Assembly (NCBI GenBank): GCA_023229175.1
Contig: JALNZV010000026.1
Coordinates: forward strand, 1-22,787
Source of the DNA: Tissierellaceae bacterium
Lineage (GTDB): Bacteria; Bacillota; Clostridia; Tissierellales; Tissierellaceae
Reading direction: 5' to 3'
DNA: 22,787 nucleotides
The translations under genes were made by a program, and so were the position numbers. The notes under the pieces are model-generated. The model ran no database searches. It had not been told where the DNA came from and was given only the letters and a program-made list of their open reading frames with translations. Positions within the stretch are counted from its first letter, which is position 1. Each line of letters opens with the position of its first letter. This document shows, one piece after another, positions 14,559 through 21,006 of this stretch.

Positions 14559-14671
14559 ATTAAAAGATTGTCGAAATTTAGATAATTTACCTTGATTTTA
14601 CAAAAGAAATAATAGATAATATACTTAAGGCTAGGAAAACAATAAAACGATAAATTCCAATAACTCCAAAT

Positions 14672-14700
14672 AAAATAGATAGGTCTAGCCTATCTATTTT
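14672..14700. terminator. bidirectional terminator between ytaF and the Fur-family gene
   Basis: Arms AAAATAGATAGG (14672-14683) and CCTATCTATTTT (14689-14700) are perfect, around TCTAG. T6 follows on the plus strand and TTTTATTT on the minus. The right arm overlaps the last codons of the convergent regulator gene. Confidence 0.88.
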
Positions 14701-15101
14701 TTACAATGGGGACATATTCCCCCTAAAAATATTTGTACTTCGTTTACTTGGAAATCTTCAAACCCCTCTGGCAACAGCTGAATATTTTCATAGGGGATGT
14801 CGTAAATATTGCCGCAGTTCTCGCATTTAAAATGGGAGTGGTCGTGAATAATAATCTCGTATCTCTTTTCGTTTTCATCCAAGTTCAATGAGGTCACCAG
14901 ATGAGCATCTATAAAAAGATTTAATGTATTATACACTGTGGTCTTTGACAGCGTTGGCATTTCTTTGACTAGACTATTGTAAATAATATCCACTGTTGGA
15001 TGGTTTCGCTTCATATATAGATATTTATATATTTGCAGCCTAGGGTAAGAGGGTTTTATTCCGTGATTTAACAATTGCTCTGCAATCATTTGCGAATCCA
15101 T
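14694..15101 (-). CDS. perR: Fur-family regulator, PerR-like
   Basis: A 135-aa repressor with an N-terminal winged helix (SYPRLQIYKYL, TLSKTTVYNTLNLF) and a metal domain. Against B. subtilis PerR, the regulatory-site residues are H34 (H37), E82 (where PerR has D85), H88 and H90 (H91, H93) and D101 (D104). D104 separates PerR-type peroxide sensors from Fur, which has Glu, so PerR-like fits but E82 is atypical. The structural zinc cysteines CENC (93, 96) and CPHC (130, 133) are present. It diverges from the selenocysteine peroxiredoxin with a strong sigma-A promoter. Fe or Mn bound at the H/D site would sense peroxide by His oxidation. Confidence 0.82.
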   Translation of the reverse strand: MDSQMIAEQLLNHGIKPSYPRLQIYKYLYMKRNHPTVDIIYNSLVKEMPTLSKTTVYNTLNLFIDAHLVTSLNLDENEKRYEIIIHDHSHFKCENCGNIYDIPYENIQLLPEGFEDFQVNEVQIFLGGICPHCKK

Positions 15102-15139
15102 AATATCCTCACCTTTACATTATATTTCACTTTGAGCTA

Positions 15140-15168
15140 ATTATATTAGGAAGTGGCATTATTGTCAA
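15140..15168 (-). promoter_or_regulatory. sigma-A promoter of the perR-like gene
   Basis: On the minus strand TTGACA (15168-15163) and TATAAT (15145-15140) are both perfect, with a 17-bp spacer. The start of transcription would be near 15133, about 30 bases before the start codon at 15101. Confidence 0.85.
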
Positions 15169-15170
15169 GC

Positions 15171-15194
15171 TTATATGAAAGAAAAGTCATATAA
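15171..15194. promoter_or_regulatory. inverted-repeat operator between perR-like gene and prxU
   Basis: TTATATGA (15171-15178) and TCATATAA (15187-15194) are exact inverted repeats with an 8-nt spacer. They lie directly upstream of the perR -35 and 19 bp before the prxU -35. A further TTATATGA sits at 15222-15229 between the prxU -35 and -10. This resembles a PerR/Fur-type operator, though it is not the classical 7-1-7 box. Confidence 0.6.
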
Positions 15195-15212
15195 CATCAT
15201 TTTTATTTTATC

Positions 15213-15240
15213 TTGACATTCTTATATGATGTGGTACCAT
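15213..15240 (+). promoter_or_regulatory. promoter of the selenocysteine peroxiredoxin
   Basis: TTGACA (15213-15218) is consensus. The -10 is weaker, TACCAT at 15235-15240 with a 16-bp spacer. A TTATATGA half-site occupies the spacer (15222-15229), so a bound PerR-like protein would block polymerase. Confidence 0.6.
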
Positions 15241-15281
15241 ATATGTAATGAATACATTCTACAAAGAACAGGGGGGAGTAC

Positions 15282-16004
15282 ATGGGCGAAAAAATTAAGG
15301 TTGGCTGCAATAGGCCAAAATTAACAAAGGTCCAACAAACCAAGGAAGAAATAGTAGAAAATAATATGATGGAGAATGAGGAGGAACAGGTAATGATTAA
15401 AGTAGGTAAACCAGCACCATTATTTTCAGCACCAGCATTTCATAAAGGCGATTTTGTCAATGTGAATTTGGAAGATTACAAAGGAAAATGGGTATTATTA
15501 TGTTTCTATCCAGGCGATTTCACTTTCGTCTGAGCCACTGAAGTATCAGCAGTTGCTGAAAAGTTTCCAGAGTTACAAGAACTAGGTGTAGAAGTATTGT
15601 CAGTAAGTGTGGATTCTGTTTTCGTACACAAGATTTGGAATGACAACGAACTATCTAAGATGATAGGCAAGGATATTCCATATCCAATGTTATCAGACCA
15701 AGATGGCAGCATAGGAAAACTATACGGAATCTATGATGAGGAAAGTGGAGTAGAGACTAGAGGCAGATTTATCATAGATCCAGACGGAATAATACAAGGA
15801 TTTGAAGTTCTTACGCCTCCAGTTGGTAGAAATGTTGAAGAAAGTATCAGACAAGTCAAGGCGTTCCAATTAGTTAGAGCTACTGAAGGAGCAGAAGTGA
15901 CACCTTCAGGATGGAAACCAGGAAAGACTACATTAAAACCAGGACCACATCTAGTGGGTAATGTGTGGAAAGAGTGGAAAGTCAGCGAAGCATTTGAAGA
16001 CTAA
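15282..16004 (+). CDS. prxU: selenocysteine-containing peroxiredoxin (in-frame TGA)
   Basis: Reading TGA at 15531-15533 as selenocysteine joins two open stretches into a 240-aa peroxiredoxin. FYPGDFTFV-U-ATE matches the active site PxxxTxxC, with P77, T81 and U84, so the UGA replaces the peroxidatic cysteine that reduces peroxides. Homology continues after it (VDSVFVHKIW, PYPMLSDQDG, GRFIIDPDG, GWKPG), which excludes a random stop. The resolving-cysteine region VCPAGW reads VTPSGW, so no C-terminal resolving Cys exists. The first start (15282, after GGGGGAG) adds a 37-aa extension with C9. The second ATG at 15393 has an ideal GAGGAGG 8 bases upstream and gives a 203-aa form with U at 47, close to known clostridial PrxU. 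The PerR-like gene diverges from it and a terminator follows. No sel genes are in the window. Confidence 0.9.
15531..15561 (+). promoter_or_regulatory. candidate bacterial SECIS hairpin
   Basis: Just after the UGA, TCAGC (15546-15550) and GCTGA (15555-15559) form a 5-bp stem with loop AGTT. T15544-A15561 can extend it across a mismatch. The loop starts 17 nt after the UGA and has a G as its second base. Both agree with general rules for bacterial SECIS elements read by SelB. The stem is inside the coding frame. Confidence 0.6.
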
Positions 16005-16011
16005 TTAATTT

Positions 16012-16042
16012 AAAACCCGTACCGTAAGGTGCGGGTTTTTTT
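16012..16042 (+). terminator. Rho-independent terminator after prxU
   Basis: Arms 16012-16023 and 16028-16039 pair over 12 bp with one T-G wobble around GTAA, followed by T7. It lies 8 bases past the prxU stop, so prxU is monocistronic. Confidence 0.9.
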
Positions 16043-16142
16043 AGTCCACAAAATTTTGCGAAAAATTTAAGAAGTAGAGTAAGTTAAAAACATTAGGGTA
16101 TCATTATAAAGAGACATTTAGATTGGAAGGAGGTGTTCTTCA

Positions 16143-16640
16143 ATGGCAAATTGGGAAAATGCAAGTTATTCTGAGATTATTGAGACCCTATTAAAAAAAC
16201 ATCACGCTTATTTAAAGAGGGAATTGCCCGAAATAGAGAGGTTAGGTTTCACTATTTTTAAGGTTCACTTTTTTGACAGCGGTGAAGTTTTAGAGAGAGT
16301 ACATAAGCTATTTGGCTGCCTAAAGACTACTTTGGAATCCCATATTATTAAAGAGGAAAGGGCATTATTTCACATGATAAGGGATTATGAAAAAGAACCC
16401 TCCGAGGAACTTCTCATCAGCCTATTGGAAGAAATAAAACGTGCAGAAAGGGATAATTTAGAGTCCATAAATATCCTAAAAGAACTAAGGGAAGTGACAA
16501 ATAGCTACGAGCTTCCGCCTAGCAGCTGCCAGACCTATGAAACTACTTACAGAAAACTCGGGGAACTGGAGTCTGAGCTCTATGCCCATATAGACTTAGA
16601 GCAAAACATTCTATTTGAAAGGCTGAGAAATGAAAAATAG
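16143..16640 (+). CDS. RIC/YtfE/ScdA-like hemerythrin-type di-iron protein
   Basis: A 165-aa helical protein matching the C-terminal di-iron domain of RIC proteins (iron-sulfur cluster repair, nitric oxide stress). Visible ligands are H20/H21, H54, SHIIKEE (H67, E71) and HIDLEQNILF (H149, E153). The segment LPPSSCQTYETTYRKLGELE also fits the family. One expected ligand seems missing. Where relatives have an E-H pair before the LLEEIRELTN-like helix, this reads AERDN, with Arg at 103. The protein lacks the N-terminal ScdA-like domain. It has a GGAAGGAGGTG site. It sits between the peroxiredoxin and htpG but has its own upstream gap, so it is probably a separate stress-response unit. Confidence 0.82.
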   Translation: MANWENASYSEIIETLLKKHHAYLKRELPEIERLGFTIFKVHFFDSGEVLERVHKLFGCLKTTLESHIIKEERALFHMIRDYEKEPSEELLISLLEEIKRAERDNLESINILKELREVTNSYELPPSSCQTYETTYRKLGELESELYAHIDLEQNILFERLRNEK

Positions 16641-16650
16641 CTAGGACTTC

Positions 16651-16679
16651 TTGACAAAGAAAATCAAATATGGTACATT
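16651..16679 (+). promoter_or_regulatory. sigma-A promoter of htpG
   Basis: TTGACA (16651-16656), a 17-bp spacer and TACATT (16674-16679). Transcription would begin near 16686, at the left edge of the CIRCE element. Confidence 0.8.
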
Positions 16680-16686
16680 TTTCTTA

Positions 16687-16713
16687 TTAGCACTCTATGA
16701 CATAGAGTGCTAA
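16687..16713. promoter_or_regulatory. CIRCE operator (HrcA binding site)
   Basis: TTAGCACTC (16687-16695) and GAGTGCTAA (16705-16713) are exact arms around 9 bases, a perfect match to CIRCE. It starts at the expected transcription start of htpG, so HrcA would repress initiation until heat or misfolding inactivates it. Confidence 0.97.
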
Positions 16714-16744
16714 TAAATTTGAATAATAAAGAAGGGAAGATATT

Positions 16745-18616
16745 ATGGAAAAGAAACAATTTAAAGCTGAATCGAAGCGCTTGTTGGATTTGATGATTAA
16801 TTCCATCTATACCCACAAGGAAATATTTTTAAGGGAATTGATTTCCAACGGTTCCGATGCCATAGACAAAATCTACTACAAGGCACTTACAGACGAAAAC
16901 ATTAGATTTGACAAGGAAGACTACCATATAAAGATTGAAGTAGATAAAGACAATAGAATGTTGAAAGTAATAGATAAGGGCATAGGAATGACAAAAGAAG
17001 AATTGGAGGAAAATTTGGGGGTCATAGCCCAGTCAGGTTCCTTTGCATTTAAGGAGGAAAATGAATTAAAAGATGGATTTGACATAATCGGCCAATTTGG
17101 CGTGGGTTTTTATTCTGCCTTCATGGTGGCAGATAAGGTAACTGTAATATCTAAGGCCTATGGCTCGGGTGAATCGTATAAATGGGAATCTGAAGGAGCA
17201 GAGGGTTATACCATAGCAGAGTATAATAAAGACGATTATGGAACAGAAATAATCCTAAAGATTAAGGAAAGTACAGAGGAGGAAGACTACGATCAATTTT
17301 TAGAAGACTATAGGCTAAGGTCCATTGTAAAGAAGTACTCCGATTTCATCAGATACCCCATTAAAATGGACATAAAAAAGAGCAGGCTTAAAGAGGGATC
17401 CACAGATGAATACGAAGATTATGTAGAGGTAGAGACAGTAAATACTATGATACCCATTTGGAGGAGAAATAAAAACGAACTGACAGATGAGGACTATGAA
17501 AACTTCTATTCCGAGAAGCATTTTGGATTTGATAAACCATTGAAATCCATACACATGAGCATAGAAGGGGCCCTAAGGTACAATGCCATACTGTATATAC
17601 CAAGTAAAACCCCCTATGACTTCTATACGAAGGAATACGAAAAGGGTTTGGAACTTTATTCATCGGGAGTACTTATAATGGAAAAATCTCCTGACCTTTT
17701 GCCGGACTACTTTAGCTTCGTAAAAGGAGTAGTTGACTCAGAGGACCTTTCCTTAAATATCTCTAGGGAAATGCTTCAGCATACAAGGCAATTGCAGCTC
17801 ATAGGAAAAAAGATTGAAGACAAGATAAAAAGTGAATTGACTAGCCTATTGAAAAATGACAGGGAAAAATACAATTTGTTTTTCGAACAGTTTGGCAGAC
17901 AGTTAAAATTCGGAGTTTATAACGACTTTGGAATGCACAAAGAAGTATTGCAAGATCTTTTATTGTTCTATTCTTCAAAGGAAAAGTCCATGGTCACATT
18001 GGAAGAATACGTAGGGAGAATGGCAGAAGGCCAAAAATACATTTACTACGCAGCTGGAGAATCCATTGACAGAGTAGATAAATTACCTCAGACAGAGCTG
18101 GTAAAAGACAAGGGATATGAAATCCTATACCTGACAGATGACATAGACGAATTTGCCATAAAAGTATTGATGCAGTACAAGGACAATGAATTTAAATCCG
18201 TCTCCACCGGGGATTTAGGCATAGAAACAGAGGAAAAAGACGGTGAAAAGGAGACAGAAGAAAACAAAGACTTGTTTGAATATATGAAGGAAATTCTAAA
18301 AGATAAAGCAGTGGATATTCAGCCATCTAAGAGATTAAAGAACCATCCAGTTTGCTTGACAGCAAAGGGAGACTTATCCATTGAAATGGAAAAGATTTTA
18401 AGTCAAATGCCAGATGCCCAAGAGGTAAATGCAGAGAAGGTGCTGGAAATAAACATTCACCATAATGTGTTTAACAAGCTAAAAGAATCTTATAAAAACG
18501 ACAAAGAAAAGATAAAATTATACACAAATCTACTATATAATCAAGCCCTATTAATTGAGGGACTTCCCATAGAAGACCCTGTAGAGTTTACAAACAACAT
18601 ATGGGAGCTGATGTAA
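16745..18616 (+). CDS. htpG: HtpG (Hsp90) chaperone
   Basis: A full-length 623-aa bacterial Hsp90. The N-terminal GHKL ATPase domain shows KEIFLRELISNGSDAIDK (the Asn that coordinates Mg and ATP), IDKGIGMTKEEL, GQFGVGFYSAFMV and the lid. The middle domain shows GVVDSEDLSLNISREMLQ with the conserved catalytic-loop Arg. The C-terminal dimerisation domain ends at about 620. A small difference from most homologues is Gly for Ala after the Asn (SNGSD for SNASD). GAAGGGAAG precedes the ATG. It is a single-gene unit, with promoter and CIRCE upstream and a terminator downstream. Confidence 0.97.
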   Translation: MEKKQFKAESKRLLDLMINSIYTHKEIFLRELISNGSDAIDKIYYKALTDENIRFDKEDYHIKIEVDKDNRMLKVIDKGIGMTKEELEENLGVIAQSGSFAFKEENELKDGFDIIGQFGVGFYSAFMVADKVTVISKAYGSGESYKWESEGAEGYTIAEYNKDDYGTEIILKIKESTEEEDYDQFLEDYRLRSIVKKYSDFIRYPIKMDIKKSRLKEGSTDEYEDYVEVETVNTMIPIWRRNKNELTDEDYENFYSEKHFGFDKPLKSIHMSIEGALRYNAILYIPSKTPYDFYTKEYEKGLELYSSGVLIMEKSPDLLPDYFSFVKGVVDSEDLSLNISREMLQHTRQLQLIGKKIEDKIKSELTSLLKNDREKYNLFFEQFGRQLKFGVYNDFGMHKEVLQDLLLFYSSKEKSMVTLEEYVGRMAEGQKYIYYAAGESIDRVDKLPQTELVKDKGYEILYLTDDIDEFAIKVLMQYKDNEFKSVSTGDLGIETEEKDGEKETEENKDLFEYMKEILKDKAVDIQPSKRLKNHPVCLTAKGDLSIEMEKILSQMPDAQEVNAEKVLEINIHHNVFNKLKESYKNDKEKIKLYTNLLYNQALLIEGLPIEDPVEFTNNIWELM

Positions 18617-18638
18617 GGAACCTAAGGGTTCCTTTTTT
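18615..18638 (+). terminator. Rho-independent terminator after htpG
   Basis: AAGGAACC (18615-18622) and GGTTCCTT (18627-18634) pair perfectly around TAAG, followed by T6. The hairpin begins in the htpG stop codon. Confidence 0.92.
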
Positions 18639-18686
18639 GTAGGTCTTTAGTCCCTTACTGAAATTAATATGTTAATTTATCTTAAT

Positions 18687-18715
18687 TTGATTTTTAATAT
18701 TTTCTCTGATATATT
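18687..18715 (+). promoter_or_regulatory. promoter of nrdJ
   Basis: TTGATT (18687-18692), 17-bp spacer, and TATATT (18710-18715) preceded by TGA, giving an extended -10. Transcription would start near 18722, inside the first NrdR-type box. Confidence 0.68.
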
Positions 18716-18716
18716 A

Positions 18717-18758
18717 GTATATGTAGTAGGTAATACATAAAATACATACTATATATAG
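18717..18758. promoter_or_regulatory. tandem NrdR boxes
   Basis: Box 2 CTATATATAG (18749-18758) matches the NrdR core CWATATATWG exactly and lies in a 14-bp palindrome. Box 1 GTATATGTAG (18717-18726) matches at 8 of 10. Centres are 32 bp apart, three helical turns, as is usual for NrdR box pairs. The dATP-sensing repressor NrdR would bind both and block nrdJ. Its gene is not in the window. Confidence 0.78.
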
Positions 18759-18769
18759 TAACGTTGTTG

Positions 18770-18799
18770 AAATCCACTATCCTTAGATAGGGGATTTTT
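18770..18799 (+). terminator. terminator-like hairpin in the nrdJ leader
   Basis: AAATCC-A-CTATC (18770-18781) pairs with GATAG-G-GGATTT (18786-18797) around CTTA, with a single A-G mismatch, followed by TT to make five Ts. It ends 27 bases before the nrdJ start, so it could attenuate or simply stabilise the leader. Confidence 0.45.
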
Positions 18800-18826
18800 A
18801 CGCCAATACATAAAGAGGGGGATAAA

Positions 18827-20959
18827 ATGTTAAACGTAGAAAAACGAAATGGCGATGTTGTCGCTTTTGAAGAGGAGAAAATTGAAAATGCAGTAAAAAA
18901 GGCAATGGCAGAGTCGGACATAGGTGTCGATGAGGAATTGGCAAAGGAGATTGCCAGCAAGGCCTATGTAGAATTTAAGGATTTGGAAGTCGTAAATATA
19001 GAAAAAATACAAGACTTTGTAGAAATAGAACTGATGAAAACTAGGCCAGATGTGGCAAAACTCTACATTATCTACAGGGAAGAAAGAACAAGGCTCAGGG
19101 AACAAGGATGGATAATGACCGATTTGCAAAGGGATATTTACGAGAAAAAGTATCGCTTTGACTACGAAAGCTTTGACAACTTTCTAGATAGGGTAAGTGG
19201 GGGAAACAACCTAATAAAAAAGGCCATAAAGGACAAAAAACTTATGCCGGCAGGTCGTATTTTAGCAGGCAGGGGCCTAGACAAATTGGGAAGGAAAATC
19301 ACTTTGTCCAATTGCTATGTTCTCCCAAAGGTAGAAGACAACATCGAGTCCATATTCGACACTGCAAAGCATTTAGCCAGGACCTATTCTTATGGAGGTG
19401 GAGTGGGACTTAGCATTACACAATTGAGGCCAAAGGGGTCCAAGGTCAACAATGCAGCTGTAACCACCACTGGGGCAGTATCCTTCATGGACCTATTTTC
19501 AATGGTAACGGGGTTAATAGGTATGAGGGGAAGGCGAGGGGCCTTGATGTTAAATATGGACATAAGCCATCCAGATATAGAAGATTTTATAGATGTGAAG
19601 AACGACTTGAAAAAGGTCAACTATGCCAATATTTCAGTCAATATAGACGACGATTTCATAGAGGCAATACAAAATGACGGGGAATATAATCTTTATTTTA
19701 AAGTAGAATCCACAGGGGAAGAAATGTCAAAGACCGTAAGGGCCAGGGAATTATTTAGGAAAATAGCAACAAACAATTGGAATATGGCGGAGCCAGGGGT
19801 GCTTTATACGAATCGTATAAATAGCTGGCATCTCATGAGCGAAGATGAAACCTTTGAATTTGCGGGAGTAAACCCATGTGCAGAGGAAACCTTGCCTGCC
19901 TTTGGCAGCTGCAATTTGTCTTCAATCAATTTATCTGAATTCGTAAAGAATCCCTTTACTAAATTTGCCTATTTTGAATACGAGAAATTTGGTGATATGG
20001 TAAGGGAAGGAGTCATATATTTAAACCAGGTCCTTGATGAGAATATGGAATTGCACCCCCTAGAACAGCAAAGGGAAATGTCTAAGGAATACAGACAAAT
20101 CGGCCTAGGTATCATGGGCTTGGCAGATATGTTTATAAAAATGGGAGTTAAATACGGCGACAAAGAGTCCATATCTTTAATCCACAAAATAGGTCATACC
20201 ATGGTAAATGAGGCACTGAAGCAGTCTGCCTTATTGGCAGCAGAATACGGATCGTTTCCAAGGTACAATAAAGAAAAAGTGCTTAAATCCCCATTTCTTC
20301 TATCCAATGCCAACGAGGAGGTCATGGCACTTATAGAGGAGCATGGCCTAAGAAACAGTCAACTTCTGACCATACCGCCAACGGGAAGCATCTCTACGCT
20401 AATAGGTTGCAGCAATGGAGTAGAGCCTATATTCCAAATATCATACACCAGAAAGTCCGAGTCATTGCACCATATAGATACTTACTACAAAGTATTTACG
20501 CCTATTGTCAAAGAGTATATGGATATAAATAATATCTCTAAGGAAGATGATTTACCTGACTTTTTTATCACCACGTCAAATCTAAACTATAAAGATAGAA
20601 TAGATGTGCAGTCTGCATGGCAGCAATATATTGACGCTAGCATATCTTCAACAGTAAATGTACCCAATGAATTCACAGTAGAAGAGGTAGAAGACCTATA
20701 CCTTTACGCTTGGGAAAAGGGAATAAAAGGTGTCACAATTTACAGAGATGGATGTGCAAGAGCAGGTATTTTGATTACAGATAAATCACAGGAAACTAGG
20801 GTAGAAAAAATAGATAGGCTAAGGAATGAAATCAACGAATTGGCAGCACAGCAGTTAAAGGAAGACCCTGAAACTTGCCCAATGTGCGGAGGGACATTAA
20901 TCCACAGTGGCGGTTGCTCAGAATGTCAAGATTGTGGATATAGTCCATGTTCTTTTTAG
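18827..20959 (+). CDS. nrdJ: adenosylcobalamin-dependent (class II) ribonucleotide reductase
   Basis: A 710-aa enzyme that converts ribonucleotides to deoxyribonucleotides using a B12-generated thiyl radical, with no need for oxygen. The N-terminus (about 1-90) is an ATP-cone for allosteric control. The catalytic barrel carries C163 (SNCYVLP), C351 and E353 in NPCAEETLP, and C362 in SCNLSSINLS, matching the two redox cysteines, radical cysteine and general base. PTGSISTLIGCSNGVEP is the family phosphate-binding loop. The C-terminus is the CPMCGG...CSECQDCGYSPC zinc-ribbon-like cysteine tail that re-reduces the active site. AGAGGGGG precedes the ATG. NrdR boxes and an extended -10 promoter lie upstream. 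Confidence 0.96.
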   Translation: MLNVEKRNGDVVAFEEEKIENAVKKAMAESDIGVDEELAKEIASKAYVEFKDLEVVNIEKIQDFVEIELMKTRPDVAKLYIIYREERTRLREQGWIMTDLQRDIYEKKYRFDYESFDNFLDRVSGGNNLIKKAIKDKKLMPAGRILAGRGLDKLGRKITLSNCYVLPKVEDNIESIFDTAKHLARTYSYGGGVGLSITQLRPKGSKVNNAAVTTTGAVSFMDLFSMVTGLIGMRGRRGALMLNMDISHPDIEDFIDVKNDLKKVNYANISVNIDDDFIEAIQNDGEYNLYFKVESTGEEMSKTVRARELFRKIATNNWNMAEPGVLYTNRINSWHLMSEDETFEFAGVNPCAEETLPAFGSCNLSSINLSEFVKNPFTKFAYFEYEKFGDMVREGVIYLNQVLDENMELHPLEQQREMSKEYRQIGLGIMGLADMFIKMGVKYGDKESISLIHKIGHTMVNEALKQSALLAAEYGSFPRYNKEKVLKSPFLLSNANEEVMALIEEHGLRNSQLLTIPPTGSISTLIGCSNGVEPIFQISYTRKSESLHHIDTYYKVFTPIVKEYMDINNISKEDDLPDFFITTSNLNYKDRIDVQSAWQQYIDASISSTVNVPNEFTVEEVEDLYLYAWEKGIKGVTIYRDGCARAGILITDKSQETRVEKIDRLRNEINELAAQQLKEDPETCPMCGGTLIHSGGCSECQDCGYSPCSF

Positions 20960-21006
20960 GGAATATGTAGTATAATATTTACAAAAACCTGAAGAGGAGG
21001 AACAAC

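Noticed and set aside
14566..14576. TTGTCGAAAT, a single Spo0A-like core
   Set aside because: It lies after the ytaF stop with no promoter nearby and is not repeated, so it is probably chance.
15534..16004. Independent gene starting at ATG 15597 downstream of the TGA
   Set aside because: The sequence from 15534 continues the peroxiredoxin fold in the same frame, and 15597 has no ribosome site, so it is the second half of one selenoprotein.
18640..18826. Possible cobalamin riboswitch in front of nrdJ
   Set aside because: No B12-box-like sequence was seen and the 187-base region is filled by promoter, NrdR boxes and a hairpin.
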